From Lachnospiraceae bacterium (GTDB taxonomy: Bacteria; Bacillota; Clostridia; Lachnospirales; Lachnospiraceae): DNA of 64,000 nucleotides. The stretch covers positions 1-64,000 of the forward strand of contig JALEIR010000036.1 of assembly GCA_022769665.1 (NCBI GenBank). Direction: 5' to 3'. Positions within the stretch are counted from its first letter, which is position 1. Each line of letters begins with the position of its first letter. The position numbers and the translations under genes are program-made. The notes beneath the pieces are model-generated. The model ran no database searches and was not told the DNA's origin. It worked only from the letters and a program-made list of their open reading frames with translations. Positions 25,296-35,746 of this stretch are shown in pieces.

Positions 25296-26912
25296 ATGTT
25301 AGGAGCAGATGCCATTATAAAATGTCTAGAAGCAGAAGGGGTTACCACCGTATTCGGCTACCCGGGTGTAGCTATCTGTCCTTTCTATAACAGTATACTG
25401 GAATCCGATATCCGAACTGTGTTGATTCGCACGGAGCAAAATGCAGCACATGCTGCAAGCGGTGTGGCAAGAATGACGGGAAAGCCAGGTGTATGTGCTG
25501 TCACGAGCGGCCCCGGCGCAACCAATGTTATTACCGGTATTGCTACTGCATTTGCCGACAGTATTCCTTTGATCTGTATCACGGGACAGGTAAACAGTGA
25601 ACTTTTGGGAAGTGACGTATTTCAGGAAGCTGATATTACAGGTGCTGTGGAGTCCTTTGTCAAGTACAGTTATCTTGTAAAGGATGTCAATGATATTCCG
25701 AGAGTATTTAAGGAAGCCTTTTATATCGCGAATACAGGAAGAAAAGGACCTGTGCTTATAGATATTCCCATTGATATTCAAAACGCAACCATCAGCAAAT
25801 TCAAATATCCGGAAGAAGTTTCCATGCGTACTTATAAGCCGACGATAAAAGGACATGCCGTACAGATTAAGAAAGTAATACGGGAGTTGGAAAAGGCAAA
25901 AAAGCCAATTATCTGTGCCGGCGGAGGTGTCCTTTTAAGCGAGGCACAGGATGAATTGAGGAATTTTGCGGAAAAGCATAGGATTCCTGTGGTTTCCACT
26001 ATGATGGGAATCGGAGTTATGCCTACAGATCATCCCCTGTACTTTGGCATGGTAGGTAATAACGGAAAGCCTTATGCAAACCGTGCCATGAACGAATCGG
26101 ACTTATTGATTATGGTTGGAGCCAGGGTGGCGGATCGTGCCGTAAGTCAGCCTGATTTGATTACTAAGGATAAGGTACTTGTACATATTGATGTAGACCC
26201 TGCGGAAATCGGTAAAAATGCCGGTCCAACAATCCCGCTTGTAGGAGATGCAAAACATATTTTTGAAGACTTTGAAAAGGAAGATTTTTCCTGTAATTGT
26301 GGTGAGTGGTTGAAAACTCTCGATAGCTACCGCAGCAATATGCTCCCGAAACGTAATCCCAATCCGGCATATGTCGACCCTGCAGTCTTTATCACAAAGC
26401 TTTCTCTTGCCATGAAGGAAGACGGTGTATATGTGGCGGATGTGGGACAGAATCAGATTTGGTCCTGCGGATACGCGAAGGTAAAGAAGGGGAAATTTTT
26501 GACTTCGGGAGGTATGGGAACCATGGGCTATTCCATTCCTGCTGCTATGGGTGCAAAGACAGCCTGTCCGGAGAAGCAGGTAGTCGCAGTCTGTGGTGAC
26601 GGGTCCTTCCAAATGTCAATGATGGAACTTGCAACCATGCGCCAGCACAATATTCCCGTGAAGATTGTGGTTTTGAAAAACAATTATCTCGGAATGGTTC
26701 GTGAGTATCAGCATTATACTTACAAGGATCACTATTCGGTGGTTGATTTGTCAGGCAGTCCCGATTTAGAGAAGCTTTCAGCTGCTTACGGAATTCCGTT
26801 CCTTCGTTTGGAAAATATGGAGAAATGTGATGAAATTATCGATTCCTTTTTAAAGGACGACACCTCCGTACTGTTGGAATGCCTAATTGACCCGATGGAT
26901 TTGGTAAAATAG
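25296..26912 (+). CDS. ilvB: Acetolactate synthase, catalytic (large) subunit
   Basis: Condenses pyruvate with pyruvate or 2-ketobutyrate in the first common step of branched-chain amino acid synthesis. The 538-residue ThDP enzyme shows the catalytic Glu in IRTEQNAAHAASG, the central FAD/quinone-oxidase-like domain, and the ThDP/Mg motif GDGSFQMSMMELATM. The usual RHEQGAAH reads RTEQNAAH here, a small divergence. Its ATG directly abuts the metH stop, so the two are surely cotranscribed, and the small subunit follows 13 nt downstream. The regulatory-subunit context favours the anabolic enzyme over catabolic AlsS. Confidence 0.9.
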   Translation: MLGADAIIKCLEAEGVTTVFGYPGVAICPFYNSILESDIRTVLIRTEQNAAHAASGVARMTGKPGVCAVTSGPGATNVITGIATAFADSIPLICITGQVNSELLGSDVFQEADITGAVESFVKYSYLVKDVNDIPRVFKEAFYIANTGRKGPVLIDIPIDIQNATISKFKYPEEVSMRTYKPTIKGHAVQIKKVIRELEKAKKPIICAGGGVLLSEAQDELRNFAEKHRIPVVSTMMGIGVMPTDHPLYFGMVGNNGKPYANRAMNESDLLIMVGARVADRAVSQPDLITKDKVLVHIDVDPAEIGKNAGPTIPLVGDAKHIFEDFEKEDFSCNCGEWLKTLDSYRSNMLPKRNPNPAYVDPAVFITKLSLAMKEDGVYVADVGQNQIWSCGYAKVKKGKFLTSGGMGTMGYSIPAAMGAKTACPEKQVVAVCGDGSFQMSMMELATMRQHNIPVKIVVLKNNYLGMVREYQHYTYKDHYSVVDLSGSPDLEKLSAAYGIPFLRLENMEKCDEIIDSFLKDDTSVLLECLIDPMDLVK

Positions 26913-26925
26913 GGAGGGCGAAAGG

Positions 26926-27426
26926 ATGAAGATGAAGAAGAGAATCTATTCGGTACTGGTTGAAAACCGTTCCGGTGTGCTCTGTAAAGTTGCAGGACTT
27001 TTTTCAAGAAGATGTTTTAATATTGATAGTCTGGCAGTAGGAGAAACGGATGATTCCACAGTTTCCTGTATGACCATTGTCAGCAGCGGTGATGAACGGA
27101 CCATTGAACAGATTGAAAAGCAATTAAACAAGAAACTGGATGTTATAAAGGTGAAAACCTTTGAAGAGCAGCAATGTATCACGCGAGAGCTGATGCTTAT
27201 CAAAATAAAATACAATAAGAATAATCGCCGGGAAATTATGGAGCTTTGTGAAATCATGAAGGTTGATGTGGTGGATATGTCCAAACATTTTATGATGCTT
27301 CAGATTTGCGATACTCCCGAGAGAGTAAAGTTACTTATCAATATGCTGCAGTCAATCAGTATTGTTGAGGTTGCAAGAACCGGAACTCTGGCCCTTGCAA
27401 AGTGTGCAGAAAACGATGAAGGCTGA
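26926..27426 (+). CDS. ilvN: Acetolactate synthase regulatory subunit, first copy (ACT domain)
   Basis: Binds valine and controls the catalytic subunit. The N-terminal ACT domain starts IYSVLVENRSGVLCKVAGLFSR, with RRCFNIDSLAVG and MTIVSSGDE; the C-terminal ALS_ss_C domain is residues about 85-160 (RELMLIKIKY, VARTGTLALAK). At 166 residues it is full length. GGAGGGCG before the ATG acts as the ribosome site. A second, diverged copy lies 108 nt downstream. Relative to that copy it has less conserved residues in the C-terminal domain. Confidence 0.88.
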   Translation: MKMKKRIYSVLVENRSGVLCKVAGLFSRRCFNIDSLAVGETDDSTVSCMTIVSSGDERTIEQIEKQLNKKLDVIKVKTFEEQQCITRELMLIKIKYNKNNRREIMELCEIMKVDVVDMSKHFMMLQICDTPERVKLLINMLQSISIVEVARTGTLALAKCAENDEG

Positions 27427-27472
27427 TTTTACTGTTGTGATTTAAAAGTTTAAATAACTAAAGCGTTTTTTG

Positions 27473-27501
27473 TTGACATTCTTGTAAGAAGTTGTTATAT
27501 T
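27473..27501 (+). promoter_or_regulatory. Strong sigma-A-like promoter before the second ACT subunit
   Basis: TTGACA (27473-27478, perfect), a 17-nt spacer and TATATT (27496-27501, 5 of 6). It lies between the two regulatory-subunit genes and would give the second copy and ilvC their own transcript. Confidence 0.7.
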
Positions 27502-27534
27502 AATGTTTAAAAGATTTATGAGGTGTTTTCTGTT

Positions 27535-28038
27535 ATGCAAAAAAAAGTATTTCAATTATTGGTTGACAATACATCCGGTGTGCTGAGCCGAATTTCCGGT
27601 CTGTTTTCCAGAAGAGGCTACAACATTGAGAGCATCACTGCCGGAGTTACGGCAGATCCCAGATTCACCCGAATCACAATTGTGGCATCGGGTGATGACG
27701 AAATTCTGGAGCAGATTGAAAAACAGGTAGCAAAGCTGGTTGATGTCCGAGATGTGAAGGAATTAAAACCCGGCGAAAGCGTCTACCGTGAGCTTGTTTT
27801 GATAAAGGTTCGGGCTAATATGGAACAGCGTCAGGGAATTATTACGGTTGCCGACAGCTTCCGTGCCAAAATTATTGATTTTGCATCCGAGAGTTTGATG
27901 ATTGAACTGACCGGTGACCAGCAGAAGATAGATGCTTTTATCAGTCTGATGGAAGATTACGGGATTCTGGAACTCGCAAGAACAGGAATAGCAGGCCTTG
28001 GAAGAGGTACAGAACACATTACATACATCGAGCAGTAA
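27535..28038 (+). CDS. ilvN: Acetolactate synthase regulatory subunit, second copy (ACT domain)
   Basis: The same two-domain layout as the upstream copy: VFQLLVDNTSGVLSRISGLF, RRGYNIESITAGVT, IVASGDDEILEQIEKQ, then SVYRELVLIKVRAN and ELARTGIAGLGRG. The residues here are closer to the family consensus than in the first copy. The ATG at 27535 lies 11 nt after GAGG; a GTG at 27523 in frame overlaps that site. It has its own promoter at 27473 and precedes ilvC by 66 nt. Two regulatory subunits with one catalytic subunit suggests mixed or alternative holoenzymes. Confidence 0.88.
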   Translation: MQKKVFQLLVDNTSGVLSRISGLFSRRGYNIESITAGVTADPRFTRITIVASGDDEILEQIEKQVAKLVDVRDVKELKPGESVYRELVLIKVRANMEQRQGIITVADSFRAKIIDFASESLMIELTGDQQKIDAFISLMEDYGILELARTGIAGLGRGTEHITYIEQ

Positions 28039-28077
28039 ATGTTAGCTCCAGGTGATACCTGTCAGTTATAAAATTAA

Positions 28078-29124
<1,047 letters not shown>

Positions 29125-29142
29125 ACTATAGGAAATCGGAAG

Positions 29143-29177
29143 AGCAGGCAAAAGAAGCTTCTTTTGCCTGCTTTTTT
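29143..29177 (+). terminator. Intrinsic terminator of the ilv cluster
   Basis: AGCAGGCAAAAGAAG and its perfect complement (29143-29172) are followed by six T. Confidence 0.92.
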
Positions 29178-29274
29178 ATATTCTTAAATTCTCTTTAGAA
29201 ATTCTTTATCTTTTTCTGGAGTCTCCCTTTAGGTTTGAAGTTTATATTTATCTCAACAAAAGGGAGGAAACGAT

Positions 29275-29790
29275 ATGGACTTGTCAACAATTACACTTTA
29301 TTTCACAAAATACGGAGCAATTGCAATTTTTGTTATTGTTTTACTGGAATATATGAATTTGCCGGGATTTCCGGCAGGTATTATTATGCCGCTTTCGGGC
29401 ATTATGGCGGCAAAAGGAAATATTCACTTTTTCTGGGTCATGGTAATCACAGTAGCTGCAGGGCTTTTAGGCAGCTTATTACTTTATGGTCTAGGAAGAA
29501 AGGGCGGTGAAGTTTTCTTAAGGGCATATATTAACAGATTTCCGAAACAAAAAGAAGCACTGGAAAAGAATATGGAATGGATTAGGAAAAAGGGGAGCCT
29601 TGGTGTATTCTTGGGAAAGTTGCTTCCCATGGTAAGAACTCTTGTATCTATACCTGCGGGTGTTGTTAAAATGGACATGACTCAATATATTATCAGTTCC
29701 GTATGCGGAATTTTTATTTGGAACTTTATATTTGTAGGAGCAGGATATTTACTGGGTGATAAAATTTTTACCATGCTTGGTGTCATGTAA
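29275..29790 (+). CDS. DedA-family membrane protein
   Basis: A 171-residue polytopic protein of the DedA/SNARE-associated family. Signature regions: ALLEYMNLPGFPAG-like segment (residues 21-37), the amphipathic region and FLGKLLPMVRTLVSIPAGVVKMD (about 103-126), and a terminal helix. Characterised DedA proteins flip undecaprenyl phosphate or phosphatidylethanolamine. AGGGAGG precedes the ATG. It is followed, 61 nt on, by a GT4 glycosyltransferase, so both may act on lipids. Confidence 0.85.
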   Translation: MDLSTITLYFTKYGAIAIFVIVLLEYMNLPGFPAGIIMPLSGIMAAKGNIHFFWVMVITVAAGLLGSLLLYGLGRKGGEVFLRAYINRFPKQKEALEKNMEWIRKKGSLGVFLGKLLPMVRTLVSIPAGVVKMDMTQYIISSVCGIFIWNFIFVGAGYLLGDKIFTMLGVM

Positions 29791-29851
29791 GGTTTTTGAA
29801 TGAACAGATATACATCTGAACATCGATACATGACAGAAAGGGAGGAAACGC

Positions 29852-31042
29852 ATGAGAATTGCATTGATGACAAACAATTACAAACCAATTATGGGTGGCG
29901 TCCCGATATCCATTGAACGTCTGGCTAAAGGGTTAAAATCATTGGGGCATGAAGTTACGATTTTTGCTCCCACTTATAAAGAGCAGGAAGAGGATGAAGA
30001 TGTAATCAGATATAGTACTTTGTTAAACAGATTTATAGGCGGAATTGTACTTCCGAATCCGTTTGATTTAAGAATTGAAAAGGAATTTCAGAAAAAGGAA
30101 TATGACATCATTCATGTTCATCATCCGATGTTAGTAGGCAGGACAGCAGTCTATCTATCGCAAAAATACGGAATTCCGTTGGTTTTTACTTATCACACGA
30201 GATATGAAAAATATGTGGAAAGTTATACCGGCGGAATAATTAAAGCAGAAAGACTGATGCCGTTTTATTTACATACTTTTTTAAAACATTGTAATTATGT
30301 ATTTGCGCCAACCGAAGGGATTCGAAATTATCTGACGGATATTTGTAAAGTATCACCTGAAAAGACAGGTATTTTACCAACAGGTATAGAAGAGAGAAAC
30401 TATCATGTCCCGGCAACTCAAATAAATGAAATACGCAAAAAATATGATGCTCTCAACTGTCCGCTTTTTCTTACCGTATCCAGAATGGCTCAGGAGAAAA
30501 ATATTGGTTTCCTTTTAGAGAGCTTATCCGAATTTAAGAAGCGTTACGGGAAGCCCTTTCGTATGTTAATGGTAGGAGACGGACCGCATAGAAAAGAATA
30601 TGAGAAAGAGTGTAATACTCTTCGGATTCGCGATGAAGTTATTTTTACCGGTACGATTCCAAATGAAGAATTGGCAGCTTATTTTGGTGCGGCAGATACT
30701 TTCCTTTTTGCATCAAAGACAGAAACTCAGGGAATTGTGGTACTTGAAGCTTTTGCGGGATCCACACCGGTCCTGGCAGTTCGGGCATCCGGAGTGGAAG
30801 ATTTGGTAACTGAAGGAATCAACGGAATGCTGACCGAAGAAGATAAAGATGAATACGCAGAAATGCTGATAAATTTTTACAAAGACAGCTTCAAACGTTC
30901 TGAAATGGCAGAAAATGCGTATCGGACAGGACTGACATATCATGAAGAATCAGTTGCGAAGGAGGCAGTGCGCGTCTATAATGAAGTGGTGACGGCAGCT
31001 CGGACAGCTCCCATTAAATCGGGGCTTGTAAGGCTGGGCTAA
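29852..31042 (+). CDS. GT4 glycosyltransferase (diacylglycerol glucosyltransferase-like)
   Basis: A GT-B retaining glycosyltransferase. The N-terminal domain has the GGVPISIERLAKGLKSLGHEV acceptor-side motif and YHTRYEKY; the C-terminal domain has TVSRMAQEKNIGFLLES, VGDGPHRKEYE, FTGTIPNEEL and the E-x7-E motif KTETQGIVVLEAFAG. The pattern resembles Firmicute enzymes that put sugar on diacylglycerol to build glycolipid anchors, which fits the DedA neighbour, but other GT4 acceptors cannot be excluded. GGGAGG lies 8 nt upstream of the ATG. Confidence 0.85.
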   Translation: MRIALMTNNYKPIMGGVPISIERLAKGLKSLGHEVTIFAPTYKEQEEDEDVIRYSTLLNRFIGGIVLPNPFDLRIEKEFQKKEYDIIHVHHPMLVGRTAVYLSQKYGIPLVFTYHTRYEKYVESYTGGIIKAERLMPFYLHTFLKHCNYVFAPTEGIRNYLTDICKVSPEKTGILPTGIEERNYHVPATQINEIRKKYDALNCPLFLTVSRMAQEKNIGFLLESLSEFKKRYGKPFRMLMVGDGPHRKEYEKECNTLRIRDEVIFTGTIPNEELAAYFGAADTFLFASKTETQGIVVLEAFAGSTPVLAVRASGVEDLVTEGINGMLTEEDKDEYAEMLINFYKDSFKRSEMAENAYRTGLTYHEESVAKEAVRVYNEVVTAARTAPIKSGLVRLG

Positions 31043-31073
31043 TATGAAAATGAGGGGATAAGAGTGAAATTGT

Positions 31074-31784
31074 ATGACCGGAAATTACAAAATTTTAGTG
31101 GTAGAGGATGACAAAGAAATCCGGGAAGGAATTGAGATTTATCTGAGGAACCAGGGATATGAGGTTTTTCAGGCTTCAAACGGGCAGGAGGGGCTTCATG
31201 TTATAGAACAGCAGGAATTACACCTTGCAATTATAGATATTATGATGCCGGTGATGGATGGTGTTACCATGCTGATGAAGCTTCGTGCCATGAACTGTGA
31301 ATTCCCTGTAATTATGCTTTCGGCTAAATCTGAAGAAGTTGATAAAATTATGGGGCTTAATATGGGAGCAGACGACTATGTGACAAAACCTTTTACACCC
31401 CTGGAGCTATTGGCCAGAGTAAATTCCCATCTGCGTCGATATTCAAAATATCTGGCAGCTTTACAGGATGACGGCGTAAAGGAGCATGTATATACGATTG
31501 GCGGATTGGAATTGAACGAAGATACAGTAGAAGTATCCGTAGACGGTGACCCTGTTAAATTGACACCAATGGAATTTAAAATCGTTCAGTTGCTCATCAA
31601 AAATCCGGGAAGAGTATTTTCCGCTGATGAAATTTATGAGCGAATATGGAACGAAAAAGCGGTAAACACAGACACCATCATGGTACATGTGCGAAACATC
31701 AGGGAAAAAATTGAGATTGATCCCAAAAATCCAAAGTATTTGAAAGTTGTATGGGGTGTGGGTTATAAAATTGATAAGCAGTGA
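31074..31784 (+). CDS. OmpR/PhoB-type response regulator
   Basis: The receiver domain (residues 5-118) has acidic residues in VVEDDKE, the phospho-acceptor Asp55 in IIDIMMP, Ser in MLSAKS and Lys in YVTKPFTP. The winged-helix DNA-binding domain (about 135-233) has LTPMEFKIVQLLIKNPGRVFS and the recognition helix with VHVRNIREKIE. It lies 70 nt upstream of its sensor kinase. The gene group before it (DedA, GT4) and leuCD after it give no firm hint of the regulon. Confidence 0.92.
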   Translation: MTGNYKILVVEDDKEIREGIEIYLRNQGYEVFQASNGQEGLHVIEQQELHLAIIDIMMPVMDGVTMLMKLRAMNCEFPVIMLSAKSEEVDKIMGLNMGADDYVTKPFTPLELLARVNSHLRRYSKYLAALQDDGVKEHVYTIGGLELNEDTVEVSVDGDPVKLTPMEFKIVQLLIKNPGRVFSADEIYERIWNEKAVNTDTIMVHVRNIREKIEIDPKNPKYLKVVWGVGYKIDKQ

Positions 31785-31853
31785 CGTTACTGACGATAAG
31801 AAATATATCAGTATGAAACAATTGGCATAAATTCATAGAAAGGAAAGGAATGT

Positions 31854-34283
31854 ATGCAGTCTGACATCAAAGAAACTGAGGGTAGTCTGAAGGAAAAATC
31901 CAATATGAGAAGACTTAACGGAAGACATGCATGGATTTTGCAGGGTTTGGCTTTAAGCCTTATCGGAGCTGTTATTTTCAGCTGTTTTTATGGAGTACTT
32001 TGTGAAAATGCAAAAAAATGGAACAATAATATTCTTGAACAGACAGGAAATGTTTCCTGGCTCTATCAGAGCAGTTTTCTGCTATATAAGGATCTCTGTA
32101 ATTCTCAAAGCGAAACCCAGCTGGAATACAAGGATATTTATTTAAGACCCGCAGAAGGTTATGAATGGCTGCTGAATGAAGCAGAACTGGAGAAGCGGAG
32201 TGCAGAACCATATTATGAATTTGCAGAGAATGCGGACGGAAGTTCTTCTCCTGTGTGCGAGGATGGAATATTATGGGATGAAGCCTCTGAAATTTGTAAT
32301 GAACTGGCGAATCTGAACGGTTATTTTATGAATCTGGAAGAAAATTTCAGGATTTTAAACAATATATACGACTATGTGATATGGGATGACGTCACCGGCA
32401 ATTATGTGACAAATATGTCTTCGGAAGAAGCGGAACGGATTTTAAGCAATAACGAAACCTATAACCGTTATTTTCTCCTTACTTTTCATTTCGACAGTGC
32501 CGGAAATGTCACTCTTGGCAAGGTTATGGGCGAGAACACGGAACGTCTGAGAAAGACGGCAAATGAGGTTGTGAGGGAGGCATCTTTATCAGAGATGATT
32601 TCTTCCACCCTGAATCATTACAGGAAATACGGAGATACAAAAAATCCCAGAAATTGTACGGTGATATTTGCTGCTTCCGCAGACAGTTGGAACAGCGCAG
32701 ATGAGACTTGGGGTATTCGTTCCGACACCTATTTTGCACAGAACGGGTACTATAATGTTTATTCTTCAACAGATTATATGGAAAACGGAGTTTCGGTGGA
32801 GATATATCGCAGCGCAGGTATTGACGGGATTCTGTTATTTTGCGTAGTGCTGTTTGCTATGCTTGGGCTTTTTCTGCCGCTTTGCGGAAAAGAAAAACCC
32901 TGGAATGAAATCAGGTTATGTGCGCTCCCTTTTGAAGTTCTGTCTATTATAGGAATCTGCATTTTTGCCGGAGGTTCATTGATAGAACAACATGTGGTAT
33001 ACATTGCAAGCGGTACGGCAGAAGAAACATGGATGAATTATCTGAATCTGAATCCCGCAGGTGCATGGTGGCTTGTTACAATATACAATCTGGCTGTTAT
33101 GACGGTTTATTTTTTCTGCTGGTGGTACATCGGAATTTGTACAAGAGCAGTCAAAGATATGGGTGTTGTCGCCTATATCAAAGAAAGAAGCCTGATATAT
33201 CGCTTCTTCCCGTTCATCAAAGGGAAAGTACAGTTGGTTTATCGTGCGGCGCAACATCTTGACCTTACGAAAAATGCGCACAGAACGATTCTGAAACTTG
33301 TTTTGGTAAATGCGGTTGTACTGTTTATAATCAGCAGCCTTTGGTTCGGTGGCTTTGCAATAACCGTGGTATATTCAATATTGTTGTATTTTATCTTGAG
33401 GAAATATATCAGTGATCTTCAGAAAAAATATAGCGTGTTGCTTCGCGCAACAAACCAGATGGCGGAAGGGAACCTGAATGTTTCCATCGATGAAGATCTA
33501 GGTATTTTTGAACCTTTTAAACCTCAAATTATCAGTATTCAAAACGGATTTCGGAAAGCAGTGGATGAGGAGGTAAAAAGCCAGAAGATGAAGGCAGAGC
33601 TGATTACCAACGTGTCCCATGACTTAAAGACTCCTCTTACGGCTATCATAACCTATGTAAATCTGTTAAAAGAGGAAGGAATCTCGGAGGAGCAGAGGAG
33701 GGAATATCTGGATGTACTGGAGCGGAAATCTCTGCGTCTTAAGGTATTGATTGAAGATTTGTTTGAGGTCAGCAAGGCAAATACCGGGAATATCACGTTG
33801 AATCTGACTGAGGTTGACATTATGAGTCTGATAAAACAAGTGTCTTTTGAGATGGCTGATAAGCTGGAATATGCAGGCTTGGACATACGGATGAATCTGA
33901 CGGAAGAGAAGATTCTGCTCGCTCTTGACAGCCAGAAGACTTACCGGATTTATGAGAACCTTTTCGGAAATATTGCTAAGTATGCCATGAAGGGTACCAG
34001 GGTTTATGTGAACGGCTTCAAAATAGATGACAGGGTGGTAATCACCATGAAGAACATTTCCGCTCAGGAGATTACGGTAGATTCCGAAGAACTGACAGAT
34101 CGTTTTGTCAGGGGAGATGCCTCAAGAAATACAGAAGGCTCAGGTCTAGGTCTGGCTATTGCCAAGAGCTTTACGGAGTTACAGGGAGGTAAGCTTGACC
34201 TAGAAGTGGACGGAGATTTGTTTAAGGTAACAACCACATGGGTGATAAAAAACAGTTTGAATGTCAATAATACAATAAAATAA
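31854..34283 (+). CDS. Large membrane-bound sensor histidine kinase
   Basis: 809 residues. TM1 is at about 28-48, followed by an extracytoplasmic domain of about 270 residues (48-320) with no recognised fold. Then come about four or five further helices (323-345, 355-378, 398-425, 470-510) forming a multi-helix membrane module. A HAMP-like segment is at about 520-570, HisKA with His589 in NVSHDLKTPLTAI, and an HATPase_c domain with YENLFGNIAKYA and SGLGLAIAKS. The classic DxGxG box is replaced, as in related Firmicute kinases. The response regulator is directly upstream. The signal is unknown; an envelope or lipid cue is plausible from the architecture. Confidence 0.87.
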   Translation: MQSDIKETEGSLKEKSNMRRLNGRHAWILQGLALSLIGAVIFSCFYGVLCENAKKWNNNILEQTGNVSWLYQSSFLLYKDLCNSQSETQLEYKDIYLRPAEGYEWLLNEAELEKRSAEPYYEFAENADGSSSPVCEDGILWDEASEICNELANLNGYFMNLEENFRILNNIYDYVIWDDVTGNYVTNMSSEEAERILSNNETYNRYFLLTFHFDSAGNVTLGKVMGENTERLRKTANEVVREASLSEMISSTLNHYRKYGDTKNPRNCTVIFAASADSWNSADETWGIRSDTYFAQNGYYNVYSSTDYMENGVSVEIYRSAGIDGILLFCVVLFAMLGLFLPLCGKEKPWNEIRLCALPFEVLSIIGICIFAGGSLIEQHVVYIASGTAEETWMNYLNLNPAGAWWLVTIYNLAVMTVYFFCWWYIGICTRAVKDMGVVAYIKERSLIYRFFPFIKGKVQLVYRAAQHLDLTKNAHRTILKLVLVNAVVLFIISSLWFGGFAITVVYSILLYFILRKYISDLQKKYSVLLRATNQMAEGNLNVSIDEDLGIFEPFKPQIISIQNGFRKAVDEEVKSQKMKAELITNVSHDLKTPLTAIITYVNLLKEEGISEEQRREYLDVLERKSLRLKVLIEDLFEVSKANTGNITLNLTEVDIMSLIKQVSFEMADKLEYAGLDIRMNLTEEKILLALDSQKTYRIYENLFGNIAKYAMKGTRVYVNGFKIDDRVVITMKNISAQEITVDSEELTDRFVRGDASRNTEGSGLGLAIAKSFTELQGGKLDLEVDGDLFKVTTTWVIKNSLNVNNTIK

Positions 34284-34384
34284 ATCAAGAACTTATATTT
34301 GAACTAATGCTATATATGTGCTAAGATTGTCCTTAGAACAAAAAGCGAAAACAGAGTGACGCTTGGAAAGGCATGGTAGAGAAT

Positions 34385-35662
34385 ATGGGAATGACAATGT
34401 CACAGAAGATTCTTGCCGCAGCGGCAGGGCTTGAAAAGGTGGAAGCCGGACAGCTGATAGAGGCGAATCTTGATCTGGTTCTGGGAAATGATATCACAAG
34501 TCCGGTTGCCATTAAAGAAATGGAAAAATTTACGGTCAAGGGTGTGTTTGACAAGGATAAAATCGCTCTGGTTCCCGACCATTTTGTCCCCAATAAGGAT
34601 ATTAAATCCGCAGAACACTGCAAATGTGTGAGAGAGTTTGCACGCAGGAATGAGATTACGAATTATTTTGAAGTGGGTGAGATGGGAATCGAACATGCAC
34701 TGTTACCGGAAAAAGGATTGACTGTGGCAGGAGATGTGATTATCGGTGCGGATTCCCATACTTGTACCTACGGTGCACTTGGAGCTTTTTCTACAGGTGT
34801 TGGAAGTACGGATATGGCTGCAGGAATGGCAACAGGTAAAGCATGGTTCAAGGTACCCGGTGCTATCAGATTTATCCTGAAGGGAAAGCCTGCAAAGTAT
34901 GTAAGCGGTAAAGATGTTATTCTGCATATTATCGGTATGATAGGGGTGGACGGAGCTCTTTATAAGTCTATGGAGTTTGTAGGAGACGGAATTGCCAATC
35001 TGTCAATGGACGACCGTTTTACCATTGCCAATATGGCTATAGAAGCCGGCGGAAAGAATGGTATTTTCCCTGTGGACGCTCTGGCCGAGCAGTATATGAA
35101 GGAGCATTCCGAAAGGCCCTATAAGATTTATGAGGCGGATGAGGATGCTGTTTATGATGCAGAATATACCATAGATTTAAGCACACTTCGCCCTACGGTA
35201 GCATTTCCTCACCTTCCGGAAAACACACATACGATAGACGAAATCAAAGCAATGGATGAGATTAAAATTGATCAGGTAGTTATCGGTTCCTGTACCAACG
35301 GAAGACTGGATGATTTGAGAACTGCTGCTGAAATATTAAAGGACAGGCATGTGGCTAAGGGAATGAGATGTATTGTAATTCCCGCAACCCAGGCAATATA
35401 TATGCAGGCTATGGAGGAAGGATTATTAAAAACCTTTATTCAGGCAGGTGCTGTTGTCAGCACACCTACCTGCGGTCCCTGTCTCGGAGGATACATGGGT
35501 ATTCTTGCGGAAGGTGAGCGTTGTGTTTCCACGACAAACCGTAATTTTGTAGGACGTATGGGTCATGTTTCTTCCGAAATATATCTTGCAAGTCCGGCCG
35601 TTGCGGCAGCAAGTGCAATTACGGGTGTGATTTCAGGTCCCGATGAGTTGGCACGAAGATAA
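34385..35662 (+). CDS. leuC: 3-isopropylmalate dehydratase, large subunit
   Basis: Isomerises 2- to 3-isopropylmalate in leucine synthesis using a [4Fe-4S] cluster. Aconitase-type motifs: [32 protein letters not shown] and [10 protein letters not shown], which supply the three cluster cysteines. About 425 residues, the short archaeal/HacA-like type that uses a separate LeuD. The frame is open from 34373, but GGAAAGG is only 1 nt from that ATG, so MGMTMSQKI at 34385 is taken as the start. LeuD follows 84 nt downstream with a similar translation leader. Confidence 0.93.
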   Translation: MGMTMSQKILAAAAGLEKVEAGQLIEANLDLVLGNDITSPVAIKEMEKFTVKGVFDKDKIALVPDHFVPNKDIKSAEHCKCVREFARRNEITNYFEVGEMGIEHALLPEKGLTVAGDVIIGADSHTCTYGALGAFSTGVGSTDMAAGMATGKAWFKVPGAIRFILKGKPAKYVSGKDVILHIIGMIGVDGALYKSMEFVGDGIANLSMDDRFTIANMAIEAGGKNGIFPVDALAEQYMKEHSERPYKIYEADEDAVYDAEYTIDLSTLRPTVAFPHLPENTHTIDEIKAMDEIKIDQVVIGSCTNGRLDDLRTAAEILKDRHVAKGMRCIVIPATQAIYMQAMEEGLLKTFIQAGAVVSTPTCGPCLGGYMGILAEGERCVSTTNRNFVGRMGHVSSEIYLASPAVAAASAITGVISGPDELARR

Positions 35663-35746
35663 AATTTTCCACATGCAAATTTGTACCTGCGCAAGGCCGG
35701 ATATTGTCCGAAAACATGCAGGTAGCGGAAAGGTATGGTAACGAAT

